The notes under the pieces: generated by a model | The model's input: the letters and a program-made list of their open reading frames with translations, nothing else | Told to the model about the DNA's origin: nothing | Databases searched by the model: none | Made by a program: the position numbers and the translations under genes | Shown: piece by piece, positions 1-5,438 of the stretch | How the letters are laid out: each line of letters starts with the position of its first letter | Position numbering within the stretch: the first letter of the stretch is position 1 | Source: Verrucomicrobiota bacterium | GTDB taxonomy: Bacteria > Verrucomicrobiota > Verrucomicrobiia > Limisphaerales > AV2 | Assembly (NCBI GenBank): GCA_003218935.1 | Contig: QHPA01000196.1 | Coordinates: 1-6,664, forward strand | Length of the DNA stretch: 6,664 bases | Direction of reading: 5' to 3'

Positions 1-412
1 GCAATTGCAAGTGTCCTTCAGCGGCTTGACGGGAACCACGACGGCTTCCCACATCCACGCCCCTACAGCTTCTCCCTTTAGCAGCACGGCTGGCGTCGCC
101 ACGACGACTCCAAGTTTTGCTGGCTTCCCGCTTGGCGTGACCAGTGGCTCGTACTCGATCACCCTGGACCTGACTTCGGCTTCGAGCTTCAATCCGGCGT
201 TTGTCTCCGCCAACGGTGGAACACCGGCAGGGGCAGAGTCGGCGCTGGCTGCGGCCATAGCGGGGGGCAAAGCTTACTGGAACATACACTCGTCAACCTT
301 CGGCGGCGGCGAGATCCGGGGGTTCTTGGTGCCGGTGCCTGAACCTTCCACGGTGGCTTTGCTTGGCCTGAGCGCAGGCGCGCTGGTTTGGCGGCTGCGA
401 CGGCGGAACTGA
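1..412 (+). CDS. CHRD-domain protein with PEP-CTERM sorting tail (3' part)
   Basis: This is the 3' end of a secreted protein gene. The reading frame is open to the left edge, and the first possible initiator (TTG at 5) lies inside a beta-strand of the domain, so the true start is upstream. The visible part matches the second half of a CHRD domain: an SFSGLTG strand, the SHIHAPT motif, a Ser/Thr/Gly-rich middle, and the closing YWNIHSSTFGGGEIRGFL segment. It ends in a textbook PEP-CTERM signal (about 338-409): the VPEPST motif, a short hydrophobic helix (ALLGLSAGALVW), then RLRRR and the stop. In the PEP-CTERM/exosortase system this tail is recognised and cleaved during export to the cell surface or matrix. 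CHRD domains are extracellular, but their biochemical role is poorly defined. A terminator follows directly, so this is the last gene of its unit. The family call is firm; the function is unknown. Confidence 0.88.
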   Translation, partial: QLQVSFSGLTGTTTASHIHAPTASPFSSTAGVATTTPSFAGFPLGVTSGSYSITLDLTSASSFNPAFVSANGGTPAGAESALAAAIAGGKAYWNIHSSTFGGGEIRGFLVPVPEPSTVALLGLSAGALVWRLRRRN

Positions 413-432
413 AGAATTCTTCCGAAAACGAC

Positions 433-468
433 AAAACGCCGGCTCGATTGAGTCGGCGTTTTTATTTT
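433..468. terminator. Rho-independent terminator, probably bidirectional
   Basis: Bases 433-445 pair with 450-462 to give a 13-bp stem (one G-T pair) with a GATT loop. On the + strand it is followed by a T-rich run (459-468), 21 bases after the CHRD stop codon. Read on the - strand, the same stem ends in TTTTGTCGTTTTC, which can stop the opposing 2179-488 unit, whose last stop codon lies about 25 bases away. One shared hairpin between convergent genes is a common arrangement. Confidence 0.88.
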
Positions 469-487
469 GCGAAATGAGGGAAAAGGC

Positions 488-916
488 TTACGACTTCTTT
501 TTGCCAAAGAGGTTTGACCAAACGGACTTCGATTCAGTCTGTCGCTGCTGGACCTTCAACTGGCCGAGGATCGACTGCAAACCGATGTAAATTTTGTGCC
601 ACTGATTCTCGAGGTTACGGAAGGCGCCGTCGTTCAGTTCGCTCAGATACCGCAGCGAAGTGGCTCCGCCCAGCAGCGTGTGTACCTCGTCCTTGGTGGG
701 GTTGCTGAATTCGACCGCGGAGATAATCATCTCCAGTTCCTGCGCCAGCACGCTCTTGACTTCCAGAAACTGGTTTTCGTCCTCCTGACCGAATTTTTTG
801 GTGCGCGCCAGACTCAGGTAGTGATTGAACTGCTTCCAGCACTCCAGATAGTTTTCGATTTGGATGATCAGGTCGTCCAGTTTCTTGGTATCCATAAAAG
901 TCGTCCGGTCGGCCAT
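488..916 (-). CDS. Small helical protein of unknown function, coupled to the response regulator
   Basis: This encodes 142 residues starting MADRTTFMDTKK. I do not recognise a named family. The protein is charged, looks almost wholly alpha-helical, and has no signal peptide or membrane segment. It probably forms a helical bundle: helices around 12-40, 45-72, 76-92 and 96-125. It ends in a basic tail with aromatic residues, WSNLFGKKKS. The ATG (916-914) shares its A with the TAA stop (918-916) of the upstream regulator, so translation is very likely coupled. A second ATG at 895 (MDTKK) is an alternative start. The tail resembles the N-terminus of the divergently encoded Pro-rich protein (LKNLFKKRG), so both may touch the membrane or the same partner; that is inference. 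Its position implies a role as partner of the response regulator or of the MglA module. In sequence this frame is continuous with the regulator's first frame, so a gene caller could wrongly fuse the two. Confidence 0.8.
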   Translation of the reverse strand: MADRTTFMDTKKLDDLIIQIENYLECWKQFNHYLSLARTKKFGQEDENQFLEVKSVLAQELEMIISAVEFSNPTKDEVHTLLGGATSLRYLSELNDGAFRNLENQWHKIYIGLQSILGQLKVQQRQTESKSVWSNLFGKKKS

Positions 917-2179
917 TATTTTTGCCCCAGCGACCGGGGAGCAAGGAAAATAATCGCCCCGCCGCGCAGCTCGCGGGCAGTGAGTTTCAGTGCCGCGTAG
1001 TCGGCAATCAACTCGGTCAACGGAATGCCCGCCTCGCGCGCCGCCTGAAAAGTGGATAGCGCCAGGTCGCCGATCTGCCGTACCTTCGCCAGTGGAAAGG
1101 ATCGGGGCAGGGTCGAGGCGACAATCCGCCCGCCGGGATCGAGGGTGAAACTGCCGGTCGGCAAGCGGACGAGGGTGGCGCCCGTTTGCCCACGCTTGGT
1201 CAGGAGCCACATGGCATTGCGGTCCCAGACCTTCCAGTTGACTCAATTGCCCCGCCTGCAAACCGTCTCCCAACGCGCGAAAACGCTGCATGGTCTGCCG
1301 CACCCACTGAGAGATTTGCTCCGGATTTTCGGCGCTCCAGGAATCGAATTTGCCGTCGCTGGCGCGGACGGTCATGACAAATTCCACCCCGTTGAAGCGC
1401 GCCAGGGGCGCCAGCGGCGATTCAGCCCCGGGAGCCGGCGCGGCTTCCGGACTGTGCGCGCTTTCGCCTTCCGGGACTTGCGCTTGCGCTTCGTCCAGCG
1501 CCTGGGCGGATTCCAGCAAAAGACCCTGGTAGGAGTTGAAGATGGTTCGGGGCCGCTCCGGATCAGCCGGCAGGATCTCAAAGTTGCCCGTCTTCCAGGA
1601 AAGAATCTTCCGGAAAGCAGCTTCCCCGCCTAAATCCTGGGATTCCGCGTCAATCACATCGCCGTTGTTGAACCAGATTTTGCCGCTCAACGCGCCGTTG
1701 GTGACCTTGAGGACCGAAGAACTCTGTGAAAGGCACTCCAGTTGGATGATGTCCACCAGGCTTTTGCTTTGCACGCCGCGAAACCCGCCATCCATCTCGC
1801 GCCCGAGCAAAGATTCGATACAATCGAGAAAAAACGTGATCTCCTGGCTCGTGTTCGGCTTTTCCAAAAACAGGTCAATCCCCATGGCGTAGGCCCGCGT
1901 GCGAAATTGCGCGTCCACGACCGAAGTCATCACCGCCGTGCGCAGTTGCGGAAACTTGCGGCGCACGATCGTCAGGACCTGCAGCCCGTCCATTTTCGGC
2001 ATGTTGAGGTCGGAGATGAGGAGGGAGAAGGGCTCGGATTCCAGCAATGAGATCGCGCGGGCGCCGGAGGTGGCCGTATGGATTTCCGGCTGACTCGGCA
2101 GCCGGGCCAGCATTTCCCGGTAGAGCTCCAACAAATCCTGATCATCATCAAGGAGGAGGACTTTATGGCGGGCGGACAT
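916..2179 (-). CDS. Response regulator: receiver + PATAN (DUF4388) + roadblock-like region, apparently frameshifted
   Basis: The start is taken as ATG at 2179 (MSARHKVLLLDDD); an upstream in-frame TTG at 2212 is less likely. Residues 5-125 form a receiver domain with the acidic cluster D11-D13, phosphoacceptor D57 (LLISDLNMPKMDG), T85 and K107 (LEKP), so it should be phosphorylated by a histidine kinase not encoded here. Residues about 131-232 match a PATAN/DUF4388 domain (SLVDIIQLECLS, then GKIWFNNGDVIDAES, then FRKILSWKTGNFEI). A short Ala/Pro linker leads to a roadblock-like segment (GVEFVMTVRASDGKFDSW, then QWVRQTMQRF). Near 1205-1242 the protein-like reading moves to the other frame (the run MWLLTKRG at 1212 onward), which continues as a second roadblock-like stretch (LDPGGRIVAST to GGAIIFLAPR) and stops at 916. 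The original frame turns into Arg/His/Cys/Pro-rich nonsense. This is either a single-base sequence error or a real disruption. PATAN response regulators are tied to motility in other bacteria; here it faces an mglA operon. Confidence 0.8.
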
Positions 2180-2227
2180 ATCTGGTTCAACTGAACTTCC
2201 GTCGCAATACAACCCCTACAGGCTGAA

Positions 2228-2248
2228 AATTGCAAGCAACTTACAATT
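2228..2248. promoter_or_regulatory. Imperfect palindrome in the divergent promoter, candidate operator
   Basis: AATTGCAAG (2228-2236) and CTTACAATT (2240-2248) form inverted arms of 9 bases with one mismatch around a CAA centre. The right arm overlaps the TATAAT of the - strand promoter, and the site lies between the two divergent units. This is a plausible binding site for a dimeric regulator that could act on both. No DNA-binding regulator is encoded in the window, so the cognate protein is unknown. Confidence 0.33.
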
Positions 2249-2277
2249 ATATCGACGAAACAGCCGCGGCGTGTCAA
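2246..2277 (-). promoter_or_regulatory. Candidate promoter of the response-regulator unit
   Basis: Read on the - strand, a consensus TTGACA (2277-2272) is followed by a consensus TATAAT (2251-2246). The spacer is 20 bases, three longer than optimal, so the promoter may be weak without help from an activator. It would start transcription near 2240 and leave a leader of about 60 bases before ATG 2179. Both hexamers are exact matches to the sigma-70 consensus, but the spacing and the unknown phylum-specific sigma preference keep confidence moderate. Confidence 0.42.
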
Positions 2278-2289
2278 ACTTATCAGGTG

Positions 2290-4122
2290 ATGTTAGGCCG
2301 CCTTAAAAACCTGTTCAAAAAGCGCGGGGATGAAGAGCCCGCCGCTGAACCAGCGCCAACGGCGTATCCTCCGCGCGAGTTTCACCCCGGCTACGCCCCG
2401 GCGCGGCCTGCTGCCGCGGCACCTCCTCCGCCGCGAGCGCCACAGGCGCCCCCGGACCCGTTACCTGCGTCCGTTCCCGTCTCAGAGGATACGCCGCCGG
2501 CGGCCGGCGATTCGATCAAAATCGCGCTCAAGCCCGTGCTGCTCAAGTTGCCGGACGTGTTAAAGGCCAAAGTGCGGCAGCCACCGTCCGGTGCCGTTTA
2601 TATCTCCATTCCCTTGCAAAAGGTACTGGCCCAATTGCCTCAAGGCTCGGTCAGGATTTCTTTTGGCGAACTGCGACTGGCCGCACCCGCAGGGGTCTTT
2701 CTGGACTTAAGCAGCCACGACCAGACGCCGGTCGAATTGCCGTTGCCGGAAATCGTTGCTCAACTCAGGCCGGAACAGTTACCGCGGCGTACCGTGCAGA
2801 AGAAGGTGGAAGTGCCCGAGGAAGTCGGGGGCATTTTCGGACCGAGAGGCGAGCCGTTGAGCGCTGTGCGCATGAGCGCCGCGCCCGCAAAAACGTCGGC
2901 AGCTCCTGCGCCGGCAATGGCACCGAGACACCTGCCCGCATCCGGGCCCGCAGTCACTCCAAGGCCCGCGACACCCCACGCGCCATCGGCGACTCCGATC
3001 AAATCCACCGTGCCGTTGCCGCCACCGCCGATTAAACCTTCTTCACCACTGCCTGTCCCATCCGCATTGAGGCCGCCGACAGCTCCATCGCCCTTGCCGC
3101 CACCGCCGTCGGCGCCCGTGATCAGGCCATTACAGCCGTCATCCGCGGTCGGGGCGCCGAAGTCTCCTGCCGCCGTGCCCGCGGCTCCGGCTCCCCAGCC
3201 GCACGCAGGAGCGCCCGTGCAACCGTTGATTTTGCCGCTGGCCCCGCTGACGAGCGGGTGGCCCGATGCCATCAAGCAGGCACTGGCAGAGCTGTCCGAT
3301 CCTACCGTGTCTCTCCCGGCTGACGAACTGGAACAGGCGATGAAACGCGGGAAAATACTCTTTCCGTGGAAACGCATGCGTTCGCTGATCAACCCGCCTC
3401 CGTTGACAACCGCAGCTCAATCGTTGGACGATACCCAACTGGAACTGCCCTTGGCGATCATTGCTCCGCTATTCATGGCGCACAAAAGGCCTGCGGCTTC
3501 GCAAAAGAAATACGCCATTGGAGAGCAGATACCGGACGTCTTCACCAGCAGAGCAATGGCACCTTCAGTTCAAGCGCCCGTGAGAGCGCCCGTGGCAGCG
3601 CCGGTGACGCCTGCTGCGCCTGCTGCGCCGGTCGCACCGAGGATTCCCATGCCGGCTCCTGCGGCGCCCGTGCGACCAGCGATTACGGCGCAAGCGCCCG
3701 TGGCGCCCGTGGTTTCGGTTGCGCCGCGACCGCCGCAGGAAATCGGAGAAGTTTTTGGCCAGCCTGGCCGGAAGAACTGGACGCCGAACGAAATCGTGCA
3801 GAAGACCAGCGCGCTCAAAGGGGTCGCCGGGGCTCTGGTTGCCATGCAGGATGGGTTGCTCGTAGCGGATCATTTGCCGCCCGGCTTGAATGGCGAAACG
3901 ATTGCCGCGTTTTTGCCGCAAATGTTCACTCGCGTGCTGCAATACGGCAAGGAATTGAAGTTCGGTGAAGCGAACAACTTTACGATCACTGTGGACAATG
4001 TGCCCTTGAGAATTTTCAAGGCCGGCGGAGTTTTTTTCACCGTGCTTGGGCGCGCCGGGGAATCATTGCCGGAACCGCACTTGAGCATTATTGCCGCTCA
4101 ATTGGGCCCGCACAACAAGTAG
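2290..4122 (+). CDS. Pro/Ala-rich multimodular protein with C-terminal roadblock/LC7 domain
   Basis: This encodes 610 residues from ATG 2290 (MLGRLKNLFKKRG). The frame stays open to a TTG at 2230, but that would add an unlikely extension across the promoter region. No good Shine-Dalgarno site is visible. The protein opens with a short basic amphipathic stretch and alternates folded-looking modules with long disordered Pro/Ala linkers. Module 1 is residues about 74-184, linker 190-310, module 2 about 312-419, linker 420-480, and a roadblock/LC7 domain about 497-608 (GVAGALVAMQDGLLVADHLP, later FKAGGVFFTVLG). The two modules align almost without gaps at an offset of 235-237 residues, so they are an internal duplication of a domain I cannot name. 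The roadblock domain, and the MglA-type GTPase starting 10 bases downstream, suggest a scaffold or regulator of that GTPase. The protein is predicted cytoplasmic, with no signal peptide or membrane helix. The roadblock call is good; the overall role is inferred. Confidence 0.82.
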   Translation: MLGRLKNLFKKRGDEEPAAEPAPTAYPPREFHPGYAPARPAAAAPPPPRAPQAPPDPLPASVPVSEDTPPAAGDSIKIALKPVLLKLPDVLKAKVRQPPSGAVYISIPLQKVLAQLPQGSVRISFGELRLAAPAGVFLDLSSHDQTPVELPLPEIVAQLRPEQLPRRTVQKKVEVPEEVGGIFGPRGEPLSAVRMSAAPAKTSAAPAPAMAPRHLPASGPAVTPRPATPHAPSATPIKSTVPLPPPPIKPSSPLPVPSALRPPTAPSPLPPPPSAPVIRPLQPSSAVGAPKSPAAVPAAPAPQPHAGAPVQPLILPLAPLTSGWPDAIKQALAELSDPTVSLPADELEQAMKRGKILFPWKRMRSLINPPPLTTAAQSLDDTQLELPLAIIAPLFMAHKRPAASQKKYAIGEQIPDVFTSRAMAPSVQAPVRAPVAAPVTPAAPAAPVAPRIPMPAPAAPVRPAITAQAPVAPVVSVAPRPPQEIGEVFGQPGRKNWTPNEIVQKTSALKGVAGALVAMQDGLLVADHLPPGLNGETIAAFLPQMFTRVLQYGKELKFGEANNFTITVDNVPLRIFKAGGVFFTVLGRAGESLPEPHLSIIAAQLGPHNK

Positions 4123-4125
4123 GAG
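4121..4125 (+). promoter_or_regulatory. Shine-Dalgarno site of the mglA-like gene
   Basis: AGGAG lies 7 bases before ATG 4133 and overlaps the TAG stop codon of the preceding gene. It settles the start at 4133 rather than the upstream in-frame TTG at 4091, and points to translational coupling within the operon. Confidence 0.75.
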
Positions 4126-4132
4126 ACCCTTT

Positions 4133-4744
4133 ATGGCGATCATCAACCAGGCCACCAAAGAGCTGCAGGTCAAGGTTGTGTATTACGGTCCAGCCATGGG
4201 CGGCAAGACGACCAACCTGGTCAAAGTCCACGAAAACATTCAAACGGCGCAGGAAAAGGGCAAACTGGTCTCGCTGGCGACCAGCTCCGACCGCACGTTG
4301 TTCTTCGATTTCCTGCCGATCGAGGCCGTGGCGATCAAGGGATTCAAAACCAAGTTCCAGCTTTACACCGTTCCGGGCCAGGTTATTTACAACACCACCC
4401 GCCAACTCGTGCTGCGCGGCGTGGACGGCATCGTGTTCGTGGCCGATTCGCAATACGAGAAGATGCAGGAGAACGTCGAGAGCTTCGCCAATTTGGAAGA
4501 CAATCTGCGCACGCTGAAGATGAATATGGCCGACATCCCTTATGTGCTGCAATACAACAAACGCGACTTGCCGAACGTAGCGCCGGCCGAATACATGGAG
4601 TTTCTCCTGAACAACCGCGACGTGCAGGTCCCCTACTTCACCGCTTCGGCCAGCAAATGCGAAGGGGTGTTTGAGACGCTCAACATGATCACGCGCATGT
4701 TGCTGCACAAATTCATCAACCAAAGCGGCCGCAAATCCGCCTGA
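4133..4744 (+). CDS. mglA: MglA-type small Ras-like GTPase
   Basis: This encodes 203 residues, the usual size for MglA. The P-loop is GPAMGGKT (19-26). The switch-1 region carries SSDRTLFFDFLP (51-62); R54 corresponds to the intrinsic arginine finger described in Myxococcus and Thermus MglA. The G3 motif reads TVPGQV (79-84), with Thr in place of the Ras-type Asp, a hallmark of the MglA group, and Q83 as the catalytic Gln. G4 is NKRD (142-145) and G5 is near SAS (172-174). All nucleotide-binding motifs are intact, so GTP binding and hydrolysis are expected. In known systems MglA-GTP marks the leading cell pole and recruits type IV pilus or gliding effectors, with MglB as its GAP. Here it sits between two roadblock genes: a strong ribosome site overlaps the upstream stop, and only 2 bases separate it from the next start. 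The family is very sure; the process it controls here is inferred. Confidence 0.93.
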   Translation: MAIINQATKELQVKVVYYGPAMGGKTTNLVKVHENIQTAQEKGKLVSLATSSDRTLFFDFLPIEAVAIKGFKTKFQLYTVPGQVIYNTTRQLVLRGVDGIVFVADSQYEKMQENVESFANLEDNLRTLKMNMADIPYVLQYNKRDLPNVAPAEYMEFLLNNRDVQVPYFTASASKCEGVFETLNMITRMLLHKFINQSGRKSA

Positions 4745-4746
4745 TT

Positions 4747-5229
4747 ATGGCCACCCTGCCCCAACTCATCGAGGAAGACATCCACCAGATCGACGGTGCC
4801 CTCAACGACCTGCTGAGCAAAAGCGAGGCGACTTCCAGCCTGGTGATCGACAAGGGCGGCTTCCTCATCACGCAATGCGGCGACACGCGGCGCTTCGACA
4901 CCACCACGCTTGGCGCGCTGGCGGCAGCGATGTACGCCGCCACGCAGGGCATCGCCAGCCTCGTCAGCGAGGCGAATTTCAGCAGCGTTTATCAGCAGGG
5001 GGAAAATTTCAGCCTGCTGGTGCACAACGTGGACGAACACTGCCTCCTCGTGGTGATCTTCCGCGCACAGATCAGCGTCGGCGCGGTGAAGTATTACGCG
5101 ATAACCACGATCTCCCAGGTAGCCGAGCAACTGCAGACCGCGCAGGCCCGTTCGCCCGAAGAAGGCCTGGACCTTTCCGTTTTGAACATTGCGGACACCG
5201 CCGACCTGTTCCGCAACAAAAATGCTTAA
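4747..5229 (+). CDS. mglB: Roadblock/LC7 protein, MglB-like (predicted GTPase regulator)
   Basis: This encodes 160 residues with a roadblock/LC7 fold: an N-terminal helix (6-26), a beta hairpin (SSLVIDKGGFLITQCG, 30-45), a central Ala-rich helix (54-71), strands around VYQQGENFSLLVHNVDEHCLLVVIF (81-105) and a C-terminal helix (109-132). A 28-residue tail follows, ending NIADTADLFRNKN. Such proteins dimerise and bind MglA; in Myxococcus and Thermus MglB is the GAP, and its C-terminal extension also contacts MglA. ATG 4747 lies 2 bases after the mglA stop with no visible Shine-Dalgarno, so it probably depends on translational coupling. Pairing with the GTPase makes it the most likely MglB equivalent here, although the Pro-rich roadblock protein upstream could share or compete for that role. 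The symbol rests on family and context, not on a proven GAP activity. Confidence 0.85.
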   Translation: MATLPQLIEEDIHQIDGALNDLLSKSEATSSLVIDKGGFLITQCGDTRRFDTTTLGALAAAMYAATQGIASLVSEANFSSVYQQGENFSLLVHNVDEHCLLVVIFRAQISVGAVKYYAITTISQVAEQLQTAQARSPEEGLDLSVLNIADTADLFRNKNA

Positions 5230-5246
5230 TTGTTGCGCGCGTGTTT

Positions 5247-5412
5247 CAAGCGCCGTCAGGCGCGGCATCTTTTTAGAACGTCACCCGCAAAATGATGAAG
5301 CCCCGTCCGGGGCGGCATATTCTTTGGTCAGACGCGGAAGATGTCGCTCCTGACGGAGCTTGGAATTCTTTTCGATTGGTTTCTACAAAGAGGTCGCGCC
5401 GATGGAGCGCGG
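5247..5412. repeat. Run of four degenerate hairpin repeat units spaced about 50 bp
   Basis: Small inverted repeats begin at 5250, 5300, 5346 and 5396, so the spacing is 50, 46 and 50 bases. The first three stems are GCGCC/GGCGC (loop GTCA), GCCCC/GGGGC (loop GTCC) and GCTCC/GGAGC (loop TGAC). The fourth is a degraded GCGC/GCGC (5396-5399 with 5407-5410). Units one and two also share flanking sequence (AAG before the stem, GGCAT and a T-rich stretch after it). Their stems differ by a compensated base pair, which suggests the hairpin is what is kept. With the next hairpin this fills the 209-base gap between two convergent genes. It looks like the short dispersed palindromic repeats seen between genes in many Verrucomicrobiota, but copy number cannot be judged from one locus. 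Confidence 0.6.
5250..5274 (+). terminator. Hairpin with T-run after the mgl operon, possible terminator
   Basis: GCGCC (5250-5254) pairs with GGCGC (5259-5263) around a GTCA loop. A TTTTT run (5270-5274) follows after a 6-base gap, about 20 bases past the stop of the last operon gene. The stem is short and the T-run is offset, so termination is only possible. The same hairpin is the first unit of the repeat run described separately. Confidence 0.4.
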
Positions 5413-5425
5413 GTCTGCGACCCGC
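5409..5425. repeat. Strong GC hairpin near the argG 3' end
   Basis: GCGGGTC (5409-5415) and GACCCGC (5419-5425) form a perfect 7-bp stem with a TGC loop, 13 bases beyond the argG stop codon. On the - strand no clear T-run follows, so it is not a classic intrinsic terminator for argG, though it could stabilise the mRNA end. It may be the outer part of the fourth repeat unit next to it. Confidence 0.55.
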
Positions 5426-5438
5426 AGCAGCTCCTCAC

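Noticed and set aside
1200..1245. Programmed ribosomal frameshifting to join the two frames
   Set aside because: No slippery heptamer, no RF2-like shift-prone stop codon and no obvious stimulatory structure is visible at the switch region. A base error or mutation is simpler.
488..2179. One continuous open frame on the - strand that would join the response regulator to the small helical protein
   Set aside because: The middle part (about 1204-917) is Arg/His/Cys/Pro-rich and unlike a folded protein, while the alternative frame there encodes a convincing roadblock-like sequence ending exactly at a TAATG junction. The long frame is a chance effect of high GC.
2230..2289. TTG at 2230 as start of the Pro-rich protein
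   Set aside because: It would place the N-terminus across the divergent promoter and palindrome and add an atypical peptide. ATG 2290 gives a natural basic amphipathic beginning.
2760..3942. Several long Gly/Ala- or Arg/His-rich open frames antisense to the Pro-rich gene
   Set aside because: They are shadows of the GC-rich Pro/Ala codons, with no motif, start signal or plausible composition.
4088..5268. Long - strand open frames opposite mglA and mglB
   Set aside because: Both overlap strongly supported genes and show no family signature. Such antisense frames are expected at this GC content.
5250..5425. CRISPR array
   Set aside because: The units are degenerate, their palindromic cores differ in sequence, there are no identical direct repeats with unique spacers, and no cas genes are present.
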